Assembly (NCBI GenBank): GCA_030599445.1
Contig: JAUVOA010000055.1
Span: 1 to 8,447 of the forward strand
Length of the DNA: 8,447 nucleotides
Direction of reading: 5' to 3'
Origin: Atribacterota bacterium
Lineage (GTDB): Bacteria > Atribacterota > Phoenicimicrobiia > Phoenicimicrobiales > Phoenicimicrobiaceae
Program-made: the position numbers and the translations under genes
Part shown: positions 1 to 5,021 of the stretch, in pieces
Position numbering within the stretch: position 1 is the stretch's first letter
Layout of the letters: each line of letters begins with the position of its first letter
Notes under the pieces: generated by a model
What the model saw: the letters and a program-made list of their open reading frames with translations, nothing else
Told to the model about the DNA's origin: nothing
Database searches by the model: none

Positions 1-2
1 AA

Positions 3-26
3 TTGGTTAGCTGGTTAACTAGTTAA
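3..26. repeat. Octamer tandem array, GGTTAG type (3 units)
   Basis: Three consecutive 8-base units, TTGGTTAG followed by two diverged copies, occupy 3-10, 11-18 and 19-26. The array may extend left of the window. It belongs to the same word family as the array at 104-143. Confidence 0.7.
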
Positions 27-66
27 GAAAACAAGAGAAGATGGAAAGCAGGAGTCAGAATAAATT

Positions 67-94
67 CGTATCTCGTATCTCATGAATCGTATCT
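67..94. repeat. Heptamer tandem array, CGTATCT type (4 units)
   Basis: Four 7-base units lie at 67-73, 74-80, 81-87 and 88-94. Units 1, 2 and 4 are exactly CGTATCT and unit 3 is CATGAAT. The same kind of word (CGTATC, or its complement GATACG) recurs in the spacers on both sides of the murC-murB pair, at 3934-3947, 4070-4090, 6432-6458 and 6642-6662. Confidence 0.85.
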
Positions 95-103
95 AGTTTA
101 GGA

Positions 104-143
104 TTAGTTAGTTGGTTAGTTAGTTATCTGGTTAGCTGGTTGA
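104..143. repeat. Octamer tandem array, GGTTAG type (5 units)
   Basis: Five 8-base units occupy 104-111, 112-119, 120-127, 128-135 and 136-143. They are variants of TTGGTTAG and CTGGTTAG. The half-period of four (TTAG, TTGG) is also visible. The words match those at 3-26, so these look like two pieces of one family with the CGTATCT array and a purine-rich stretch between them. Confidence 0.75.
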
Positions 144-184
144 GAAGAGAAAAGCAAAAGAAGCAAGAATGGAAAAACAGAAAT

Positions 185-260
185 GTCATTGCGAGCGACC
201 GTAGGGAGCATGGCAATCTCGGGATTGAGATTGCTTCGTCGTTTCACTCCTCGCAATGAC
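185..260. repeat. 76-bp palindromic dispersed-repeat element
   Basis: The ends are perfect 11-bp inverted repeats: GTCATTGCGAG at 185-195 and CTCGCAATGAC at 250-260. Inside is a second perfect inverted repeat, GCAATCTC at 213-220 and GAGATTGC at 227-234, with a 6-base loop, so the unit can fold as a nested hairpin or cruciform. It is more GC-rich than its surroundings. I recognise the GCAATCTC/GAGATTGCTTCGTCG wording from intergenic repeats in many unrelated environmental and pathogen genomes; that is memory, not a search. No clear target-site duplication is visible beside it, and it carries no gene, so a non-autonomous mobile element (MITE-like) is an inference. Confidence 0.75.
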
Positions 261-265
261 AATAG

Positions 266-297
266 GTTTTGAATTTTGAATTATAGTTTTTCGTTTT
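266..297. repeat. Dispersed AT-rich unit, copy 1 (second at 6526-6557)
   Basis: This 32-base stretch matches 6526-6557 at 27 of 32 positions in the same orientation. Both copies begin GTTTTGAA and end with TTTTTCG followed by a T-rich run. One copy is in the ftsZ downstream tail and the other in the murG-murC spacer, so the intergenic regions share building blocks across about 6 kb. Confidence 0.6.
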
Positions 298-326
298 AAG
301 CTTGACTCTTTTAGTTCTAATAATGT

Positions 327-344
327 GGCACGGTGTATCGTGCC
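327..344. repeat. Short palindrome GGCACG...CGTGCC
   Basis: GGCACG at 327-332 is the exact complement of CGTGCC at 339-344, with a 6-base centre that can add a G-T and a T-A pair. It resembles the palindrome at 376-391 in its outer GCAC/GTGC arms and the C run after it. The two are probably degenerate copies of one family. No function can be read from the sequence. Confidence 0.6.
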
Positions 345-375
345 CATGATAACCAAAAGACAGTAAACAAAGAGA

Positions 376-391
376 GCACAATTCATTGTGC
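376..391. repeat. Short palindrome GCACAAT-TC-ATTGTGC
   Basis: A perfect 7-bp inverted repeat around a 2-base centre, followed by CCCCTAC. Read on the minus strand, the direction of ftsZ transcription, it is followed by a moderately T-rich stretch. It could act as a weak terminator about 260 bases past the ftsZ stop. The stem is short and AT-rich, so I annotate it as a repeat only. Confidence 0.6.
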
Positions 392-518
392 CCCTACAAT
401 CCAATTATAACCCACAATTTCAAAATTACTATAAAATTATTTACAATACACTGTATATATTCTGTACTTTTAAAATATTTTAGCTTTTTGTGGAATAACC
501 ATATAGTATAAAATACAG

Positions 519-644
519 TAATAAGTGATGAGTAATGTGTAACAAGTAACCTGTTTTTGTAAACTTAAAAAGATAAGCTCATTGCTTATTACATATTACT
601 TGTCACTATATTTCTATACGCTAAACGCTGTACGCTCTACGCTA
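519..644. repeat. Heptad-register block downstream of ftsZ (18 units)
   Basis: The stretch reads as 18 consecutive 7-base words in a single register. The first five (519-553) all start with T, have A in third place and end in G. Four words from 582-609 are mostly of TTACNTA type, the approximate complement of the first set. The last four (617-644) are TACGCTA variants. By hand count 63 of 119 bases equal the base seven positions on. The block ends three bases before the ftsZ stop codon (648-650). Confidence 0.75.
524..607. repeat. Imperfect 26-bp inverted repeat with 32-base loop
   Basis: Arms 524-549 and 582-607 are complementary at 21 of 26 positions. All five differences are transitions, and four of them would form G-U wobble pairs only if the plus strand were the RNA. 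The ftsZ message is the minus strand, where they become A-C mismatches. The arms are also part of the heptad-register block. Confidence 0.6.
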
Positions 645-647
645 TCT

Positions 648-1706
648 TTACTTTTTCTCCCTTAAAAAAGTAGGTATATCTAAATCATTATAACTTATCT
701 TATCTTTATCAAAATCAATTTCCTCAAGTTTTGGTTCTTCTTTTATTGTCTCTAAGGTTTCAAATCCTGTAGCTATCACCGTTACCTTTACTTCGTCATT
801 TAACCCTTTGTTAATTACCGCTCCAAAAATAATATTTGCTTCTGGATTAGCTGCCTTAGAAATTATTTCAGCAGCTCTATTAACTTCATGCAAAGTTAAA
901 CTTGAACTCCCGCTGATATTAAACAACAACCCTTTAGCTCCATCGATTTTTGTCTCTAAAATTGGACTGTTTACAGCTCTTTGAGCTGCTTCTATAGCTC
1001 GATTTTCACCGCTGGCTCTTCCTAGTCCCATTATAGCTGTACCGGCATTTTCTATAATCATTTTTACATCCGCAAAATCTACATTTATTAAACCTGGCTC
1101 AACTACAATTTCTGTAATTCCCTGAATACCATGCAGCAGAACCTCATCGGCAATTTTGAAGGCATCCAATATAGAAGTATTTTCCTCAATAATCTGAAGT
1201 AATCTATCGTTATGTATTACAATTAAAGTATCTACACATTCTTTTAATAATTTTATTCCTTCCTCGGCCTGTCTCATCCTTCTATGTCCCTCAAAAGAAA
1301 AAGGCTTAGTTACTACTCCCACTGTTAAGGCACCTAAGTCTTTAGATATCCGAGCAACGATAGGAGCACCACCGGTTCCTGTTCCACCTCCCATTCCAGC
1401 GGTGATGAATACCATATCTGCTCCTTTTAAAGCTTTAGAGATCCTGTCTTTGTCTTCTTCCGCAGCTTTACGACCAATTTCAGGGTCAGATCCACTACCT
1501 AAACCCTTGGTTATCCTACTACCAATTTGTATTTTTTGTTCTGCATTAGAAAAGGCTAACACTTGAGCATCAGTATTAGCGGAAATATAATTAACCCCTT
1601 GTAATTTCGCATCAATCATTCTATTAACAGCATTCCCGCCGCCACCGCCTATGCCAATTACTTTTATTTCGATAAACTCTCCTACTTTATTGTTAAGGTT
1701 AAACAA
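648..1706 (-). CDS. ftsZ: Cell division protein FtsZ
   Basis: Tubulin-like GTPase that polymerises into the cytokinetic Z-ring at midcell. The protein has 352 residues, normal for the family. With residue 1 at the TTG codon, the glycine-rich nucleotide-binding loop (GIGGGGGNAVNRM) is at about 18-30, the tubulin signature GGGTGTG at 106-112, NDR at 166-168 and the catalytic T7 loop (GLINVDFADVK) at 205-215. A short charged linker (about 315-342) leads to the conserved C-terminal peptide DIPTFLR (343-349), the docking site for FtsA. I chose the TTG at 1704-1706 because GGAGGT lies six bases upstream. Starting at the upstream TTG (1754) would add 16 unrelated residues. His165 stands where most FtsZs have proline before NDR. 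The gene lies 57 bases after ftsA and ends the cluster in this window. Confidence 0.98.
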   Translation of the reverse strand: MFNLNNKVGEFIEIKVIGIGGGGGNAVNRMIDAKLQGVNYISANTDAQVLAFSNAEQKIQIGSRITKGLGSGSDPEIGRKAAEEDKDRISKALKGADMVFITAGMGGGTGTGGAPIVARISKDLGALTVGVVTKPFSFEGHRRMRQAEEGIKLLKECVDTLIVIHNDRLLQIIEENTSILDAFKIADEVLLHGIQGITEIVVEPGLINVDFADVKMIIENAGTAIMGLGRASGENRAIEAAQRAVNSPILETKIDGAKGLLFNISGSSSLTLHEVNRAAEIISKAANPEANIIFGAVINKGLNDEVKVTVIATGFETLETIKEEPKLEEIDFDKDKISYNDLDIPTFLREKK

Positions 1707-1712
1707 TTTGTA

Positions 1713-1718
1713 ACCTCC
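1713..1718 (-). promoter_or_regulatory. Ribosome binding site of ftsZ
   Basis: On the minus strand GGAGGT, within GAGGAGGTTA, stands six bases before the TTG at 1706-1704. The match to the 16S rRNA tail is near perfect. It fixes the start of ftsZ at a rare TTG codon. No comparable site precedes the upstream TTG at 1754. Confidence 0.85.
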
Positions 1719-1763
1719 TCGCAAATAATGGAATATTAGCCTGTCCAAAGGCAATAAAAAAAA

Positions 1764-3002
1764 CTAAAAAAAATCTTTCAACCAGCTGATGATTTTAGTA
1801 AAAATATTTCTTGCTCCTGTTTTTCTTTTAGTCGATTGAAATGATCTTCCGATAGAATATTTTTCAGTAGCAAAACTCAATAATCCAATCGCTTCAGAAT
1901 AGGACGGGTCATTTATCATGTCTGCTAACTCCCCTTCGTAATGGGGCCTCCCTAATCGAGAGGGTAAATTTAAGACCTGTTCTGCAACCTCTGAGATACC
2001 GGGCAGCAAAGAACTTCCTCCGGTTATAACTATTCCTCCAGGAATCATGTTGTAGCACCCAGATTTCCTAACTTCCATCCCTATGAAATTAAATATCTCA
2101 CTTACCCGCGGCTCAATTATTTCTACCAGGTACTTTTTGGATACATTGTGCTTCTCTTTTCCGTTAATACTGGAAATCTCTACTAATTTTTCAGGTGAAG
2201 CACTATTTTCAACTGCACTTCCATAACTAATTTTTATCTTTTCAGCTTCTTCTATAGAAGTTCTTAAACCAACAGCTAAATCATTAGTTATCTGAACACC
2301 TCCTACTGGTAAAACTGCAGAATAAGCCAATCCACCTTCAATAAAAATTGCTATTTCAGTAGTCCCCGCACCAATATCAACTAACAAAATTCCTAACTCT
2401 TTCTCCGCATTACTTAAAATTGCATTACTGGAAGCTAAGGTTCCAAAAATTATTTCCTCAATATCCAACCCCGACTCTTCTACACATTTAACTAAATTTT
2501 GCACAGCTGTAATTGAACCGGTTATAATATGGACTTTACACTCTAATCTTGCTCCCGACATTCCCAGGGGATCTGATATTCCACTTTGGCCATCAACTAT
2601 AAATTCGCGACTTAATGTATGAATTAATTCTTTTTCAGAAGAAACTATTCCTGCTTTAGCTGCTTCTATAACCTTTTCAATATCGTTTTCAGTAATTTCC
2701 GGGGATTCTCCGGAAATAGCAATAACTCCTTTACTATTTACAGAGGTTATATGGCTTCCTGCTATAGAAACAAAAGCAGAATTAATCCGAATCCCTGCCA
2801 TACGTTCAGCGCTTTCAATAGATTCTTTTACTGACTGAATAGCTTGATCTAAATCTATAATTACTCCTTTCCTTATTCCTAAGGAGGGGGCTGTACCTAC
2901 ACCAATGATTTCTATCTGATCATCCTCACCTAATTCACCTACAACTGTACATACTTTTCCGGAACCTATATCCAAACCAACTACAATTTCATCTATTCCC
3001 AT
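1764..3002 (-). CDS. ftsA: Cell division protein FtsA
   Basis: Actin-like ATPase that anchors FtsZ filaments to the inner face of the membrane and recruits later division proteins. The protein has 412 residues. It shows the ASKHA fold motifs in order: phosphate-1 loop VGLDIGSGKV (about 8-17), phosphate-2 motif LLVDIGAGTTEIA (206-218) and the adenosine motif GGIVITGGSSLLPG (322-335). The FtsA-specific 1C subdomain falls at about 80-165. The last 13 residues (NIFTKIISWLKDFF region) form an amphipathic membrane-targeting helix after a basic linker. Two ATGs are possible. The second (3000-3002) lies seven bases after the Shine-Dalgarno sequence and is preferred; the first (3006-3008) would leave only one base. 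The stop TAG sits between two runs of eight T. The gene is 87 bases after ftsQ and is probably co-transcribed with ftsZ. Confidence 0.97.
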   Translation of the reverse strand: MGIDEIVVGLDIGSGKVCTVVGELGEDDQIEIIGVGTAPSLGIRKGVIIDLDQAIQSVKESIESAERMAGIRINSAFVSIAGSHITSVNSKGVIAISGESPEITENDIEKVIEAAKAGIVSSEKELIHTLSREFIVDGQSGISDPLGMSGARLECKVHIITGSITAVQNLVKCVEESGLDIEEIIFGTLASSNAILSNAEKELGILLVDIGAGTTEIAIFIEGGLAYSAVLPVGGVQITNDLAVGLRTSIEEAEKIKISYGSAVENSASPEKLVEISSINGKEKHNVSKKYLVEIIEPRVSEIFNFIGMEVRKSGCYNMIPGGIVITGGSSLLPGISEVAEQVLNLPSRLGRPHYEGELADMINDPSYSEAIGLLSFATEKYSIGRSFQSTKRKTGARNIFTKIISWLKDFF

Positions 3003-3009
3003 ATTCATA

Positions 3010-3015
3010 ACCTCC
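3010..3015 (-). promoter_or_regulatory. Ribosome binding site of ftsA
   Basis: On the minus strand GGAGGT, within GGGAGGTT, stands seven bases before the ATG at 3002-3000 but only one base before the ATG at 3008-3006. The spacing favours the downstream ATG, which removes two residues (Met-Asn) from the longest reading. Confidence 0.75.
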
Positions 3016-3030
3016 CGTATGCTTTAAAAT

Positions 3031-3059
3031 ATCATACACTACTTAAAAATTAAAGTAAA
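3031..3059 (-). promoter_or_regulatory. Candidate sigma-70 type promoter for ftsA-ftsZ
   Basis: On the minus strand TTTACT (3059-3054, four of six bases match TTGACA) is followed after 17 bases by TATGAT (3036-3031, five of six match TATAAT). An AT-rich stretch upstream (about 3062-3085) could be an UP element. Transcription would begin near 3024 and give a leader of about 20 bases that carries the ftsA ribosome binding site. It lies in the 87-base ftsQ-ftsA gap, which unlike the two larger spacers has no heptad repeats. This would let FtsA and FtsZ be made independently of the wall enzymes. In AT-rich DNA such matches can arise by chance. Confidence 0.4.
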
Positions 3060-3089
3060 CAGACTAATATATCTTTTATTTTATAAACA

Positions 3090-3911
3090 TCATTTTTTTA
3101 ATTTTATTACTAAACTGTCTTTAAAGCGAATATCTATATATTCTGCTAATAATTTTTCCCTTTCAATTTTTTCCAAGGCTTCTCTTAACAAATTTTCCTT
3201 ATTAATAATCACCTCTGGCCTATTCACTCTAATTTTTAAGGTATCATCCTTGTTACAAATCATAAAATCATCCGGGGATAATATTTGTACCTGGCAAAAT
3301 TTCTTGGGCAGTATTACTTCTATCGAATTAATACTTTCTAATGCAGCCCTAAACTCAGGTTTATTTATAATTTCCCCTATTTTTATTTTACCAATTTCTA
3401 ATCCTAATACCAGAGGTAGGCTAAATCCTTCCTCTGATCTATCAATTTTAGATAAAACTATTCCCTCTTTAGTGGAGGAAAAATATTCTTCTCCGATACG
3501 GACAATTGCCACTTCTTTTCTTTCTTTTAAGGAAATAATGATTTTATTAGGTATTACCCGTTTTATTTCTACCTCTTTTATTTGGGGTTCTTGTTCTAAA
3601 GAATCTATAGATTTTTTTAGATCTAATTTAAAGATATTTTCGCCTAATTTTATCTGAGATTTAGAAAATATTTCATCTTCACTTAGATAATCATTCCCTT
3701 TGATAATAACCTCTTCGATACTGTAAAAATTTGAACTAAAAATAAAATTAAAAAAATTCCAACCTAAAAAACCTATAGCCAAATAAAAAATTAATATCTT
3801 GGTTGCTCTTGTTGGTAAAGGCTGATGTTTTTTTCCTTCTTCTTCCTCCTCCTCCTCTAATTCCTCCTCTTCTTCTTTCATCCATTCTTCATTCTCGTCA
3901 GTTATTTTCAT
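3090..3911 (-). CDS. ftsQ: Cell division protein FtsQ/DivIB, with poly-Glu N-terminal tail
   Basis: Bitopic division protein that connects the cytoplasmic ring to periplasmic septal synthesis through FtsB and FtsL. The protein has 273 residues, usual for the family. A cytoplasmic tail (1-37) contains a tract of 12 Glu in 13 residues (13-25), followed by a basic patch (KKH, then R35 and K38). One membrane segment lies at about 39-59. A POTRA domain follows (about 62-131; IEEVIIKGNDYLSEDEI, GENIFKLDL, PNKIIISLKER), then the FtsQ beta domain to the C-terminal strands (YIDIRFKDSLVIKLK). Sequence identity in this family is low, so assignment rests on the domain order and the position before ftsA. 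The ATG at 3911-3909 is preceded by GGAG at 9 bases. The in-frame ATG at residue 11 has no better ribosome binding site. It is 183 bases downstream of murB. Confidence 0.93.
   Translation of the reverse strand: MKITDENEEWMKEEEEELEEEEEEEGKKHQPLPTRATKILIFYLAIGFLGWNFFNFIFSSNFYSIEEVIIKGNDYLSEDEIFSKSQIKLGENIFKLDLKKSIDSLEQEPQIKEVEIKRVIPNKIIISLKERKEVAIVRIGEEYFSSTKEGIVLSKIDRSEEGFSLPLVLGLEIGKIKIGEIINKPEFRAALESINSIEVILPKKFCQVQILSPDDFMICNKDDTLKIRVNRPEVIINKENLLREALEKIEREKLLAEYIDIRFKDSLVIKLKK
3837..3875 (-). repeat. GAA/GAG codon repeat in ftsQ
   Basis: Thirteen codons read five Glu, one Leu (TTA) and seven Glu, with GAA and GAG mixed and a run of four GAG. The tract is almost pure purine on the coding strand. 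It encodes the acidic tail of FtsQ, ahead of the membrane segment. Trinucleotide tracts of this kind can change length by replication slippage without breaking the frame. Confidence 0.9.
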
Positions 3912-3933
3912 CTATCCGGTCTCCGTTTTATGC

Positions 3934-4090
3934 CCTATACGATATACGAATTTCTTCTGGCTTTTGGATTCTTTCTTCTTCTTTTCTCACTCTACGCTAC
4001 AAGCTAAATACTATCCACTTGTAATATTCTGGCTTCTGGATTCTAACTACTGACTTCTATTCTCTTCAAGCGATACGCAATACGCGATAC
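3934..4090. repeat. Heptad-register block between ftsQ and murB
   Basis: From 3934 to 4024 thirteen 7-base words follow one another in register. After a 2-base shift nine more words run from 4027 to 4089. Word types change along the way: TATAC, then TTCTGGC/TTTTGGA types, CT-initial words (3990-4024), TTCTGGC types again (4027-4061) and GCGATAC types (4070-4090). By hand count 45 of 84 and 34 of 56 bases equal the base seven positions on. An 18-base phrase occurs twice (3955-3972 and 4027-4044, one mismatch). The block ends four bases from the murB stop and begins about ten bases upstream of the ftsQ Shine-Dalgarno sequence. No promoter or terminator stands out in the 183-base spacer. Confidence 0.75.
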
Positions 4091-4094
4091 GAAA

Positions 4095-5009
4095 TTAGGG
4101 TTCTCCTAAAATTTCTATTTCTCGTTCTAATTTTATTCCAAAATTTTTCTTTACTCTTTTCTCAATCTCTTCAATTAAATATAAAATATCTCCGGCTAAC
4201 GCACCGCCGTTATTTATTATAAAATTAGCATGCTTGAGAGAAACTTCGGCCTTCCCCCGAGATAGCCCCTTCGCTCCAACTTTTTCTACCAATTCTCCGG
4301 CATAATAACCAGGTGGATTTTTAAAAATACTACCCGCGTTTAATTTACGCAAAGGCTGTTTATTCTCTCTAATTTTAATATTTTCTTTTATTTTTGATTC
4401 AATTTCTTCTTTATTCCCCTTTTTCAACAGCATGGTTGCTTCTAAAATAATCACTGATTTACCTTTTAAATTAGATTCGCGATAGTTGAAATTTAAATTA
4501 GATTTGGACGCTTTTTCTATTTTATTTTCTCCGGTTAAAAAAGTTACATTTTGCACTACATCTGCCACGAAATTTCCTTTAAAACCGGCATTATTAATTA
4601 TTGCTCCTCCCAAAGTTCCGGGAATATTACAAGCAAATTCTAATCCGCTCAATTCTCTATTCAAAGCTATTTTGCTCAGATATACTAATGAAACTCCTGC
4701 ACCTACTTTTACAATTTTATCAGAAAATTCTATTTTTTTAAAACCTTTATTTAAGTTGATCACTAAACCTTTTATCCCGTTATCCAAAATCAATAAGTTT
4801 GTTCCGTTTCCAATAACCCAGAAAGGGATATTGTATTTTTTGGAGATAGAAACAACTTTTTTTAAATCTTCGATATTACCTGGGCTGCAAAAAACATCAG
4901 CAGGTCCGCCAATTCTTAATGAAGTATGATTTTTTAATGGCTCATCGTATTTAATTATACTATCAATTCCTTGTTTTTTACACTCATTTTTTATGATATC
5001 TTTATTCAT
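4095..5009 (-). CDS. murB: UDP-N-acetylenolpyruvoylglucosamine reductase MurB
   Basis: Cytoplasmic FAD enzyme that uses NADPH to reduce UDP-GlcNAc-enolpyruvate to UDP-MurNAc, the substrate of MurC. The protein has 304 residues, the size of the shorter type II MurBs. Seen in order: NHTSLRIGGPAD (27-38) and VIGNGTNLLI (65-74) of the FAD-binding domain, LEFACNIPGTLGGA (about 123-136), the substrate-binding tyrosine-arginine of NYRES (175-179), NAGSIFKNPPG (224-234) with the catalytic serine, and KHANFIINNGGA near 259-270. A C-terminal LEREIEILG motif supplies the expected catalytic glutamate. The start is uncertain: the ATG at 5009-5007 lies 12 bases after the murC stop, while a TTG at 5015 would add two residues. 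Neither has a clear ribosome binding site, so translational coupling to murC is likely. Confidence 0.97.
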   Translation of the reverse strand: MNKDIIKNECKKQGIDSIIKYDEPLKNHTSLRIGGPADVFCSPGNIEDLKKVVSISKKYNIPFWVIGNGTNLLILDNGIKGLVINLNKGFKKIEFSDKIVKVGAGVSLVYLSKIALNRELSGLEFACNIPGTLGGAIINNAGFKGNFVADVVQNVTFLTGENKIEKASKSNLNFNYRESNLKGKSVIILEATMLLKKGNKEEIESKIKENIKIRENKQPLRKLNAGSIFKNPPGYYAGELVEKVGAKGLSRGKAEVSLKHANFIINNGGALAGDILYLIEEIEKRVKKNFGIKLEREIEILGEP

Positions 5010-5021
5010 TTTCAAATAAAA

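Larger units (their letters stand above)
1..647. other. Gene-free repeat-rich region downstream of ftsZ
   Basis: No credible gene is present on either strand. From left to right the region holds 8-base GGTTAG-type arrays (3-26 and 104-143), a 7-base CGTATCT array (67-94), a purine-rich stretch (about 143-183), a 76-bp element with 11-bp inverted ends (185-260), a dispersed AT-rich unit (266-297), two small palindromes of the GGCAC...GTGCC type (327-344 and 376-391), an AT-rich stretch with no recognisable content (about 400-518), and a heptad-register block (519-644) that ends three bases from the ftsZ stop. The only longer open frame, on the minus strand over 186-404, is a translation of the repeats. 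I see no convincing terminator for the ftsZ transcript here. Confidence 0.8.

Noticed and set aside
67..94. CRISPR array or iteron-type replication origin
   Set aside because: Units are 7 bases without spacers, so not CRISPR. There is no replication gene, DnaA-box cluster or AT-rich unwinding element beside it to support an origin.
376..391. Intrinsic terminator for the ftsZ transcript
   Set aside because: The stem is only seven pairs with a 2-base centre, mostly AT, and the following T stretch is interrupted. It is better explained as a copy of a dispersed palindrome.
186..404. Minus-strand open frame of 72 codons in the ftsZ downstream region
   Set aside because: It runs through the 76-bp palindromic element and both small palindromes. 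Its product (IARSETTKQS-like wording) is the familiar artefact of translating such repeats, and no ribosome binding site or domain is visible.
488..512. Plus-strand promoter (TTGTGG ... TATAAA) reading into the inverted repeat at 524-607
   Set aside because: The boxes are only 13 bases apart, too close for a sigma-70 promoter. There is no gene downstream in that direction before the antisense side of ftsZ.
1739..1752. Small hairpin (GCCT/AGGC) between ftsA and ftsZ as attenuator
   Set aside because: A 4-bp stem is too weak, and on the transcribed strand the T run comes before it rather than after.
1707..1754. Longer FtsZ beginning at TTG 1754
   Set aside because: The 16 extra codons do not resemble FtsZ N-termini, and they include the strong ribosome binding site itself (1713-1718), which points to the TTG at 1706.
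3250..3657. Plus-strand open frame of 135 codons antisense to ftsQ
   Set aside because: It lies wholly within the conserved-domain part of ftsQ and resembles no family; a shadow of the AT-rich coding strand.
4486..4929. Plus-strand open frame of 147 codons antisense to murB
   Set aside because: It overlaps the catalytic region of a clear murB and has no recognisable product or ribosome binding site.
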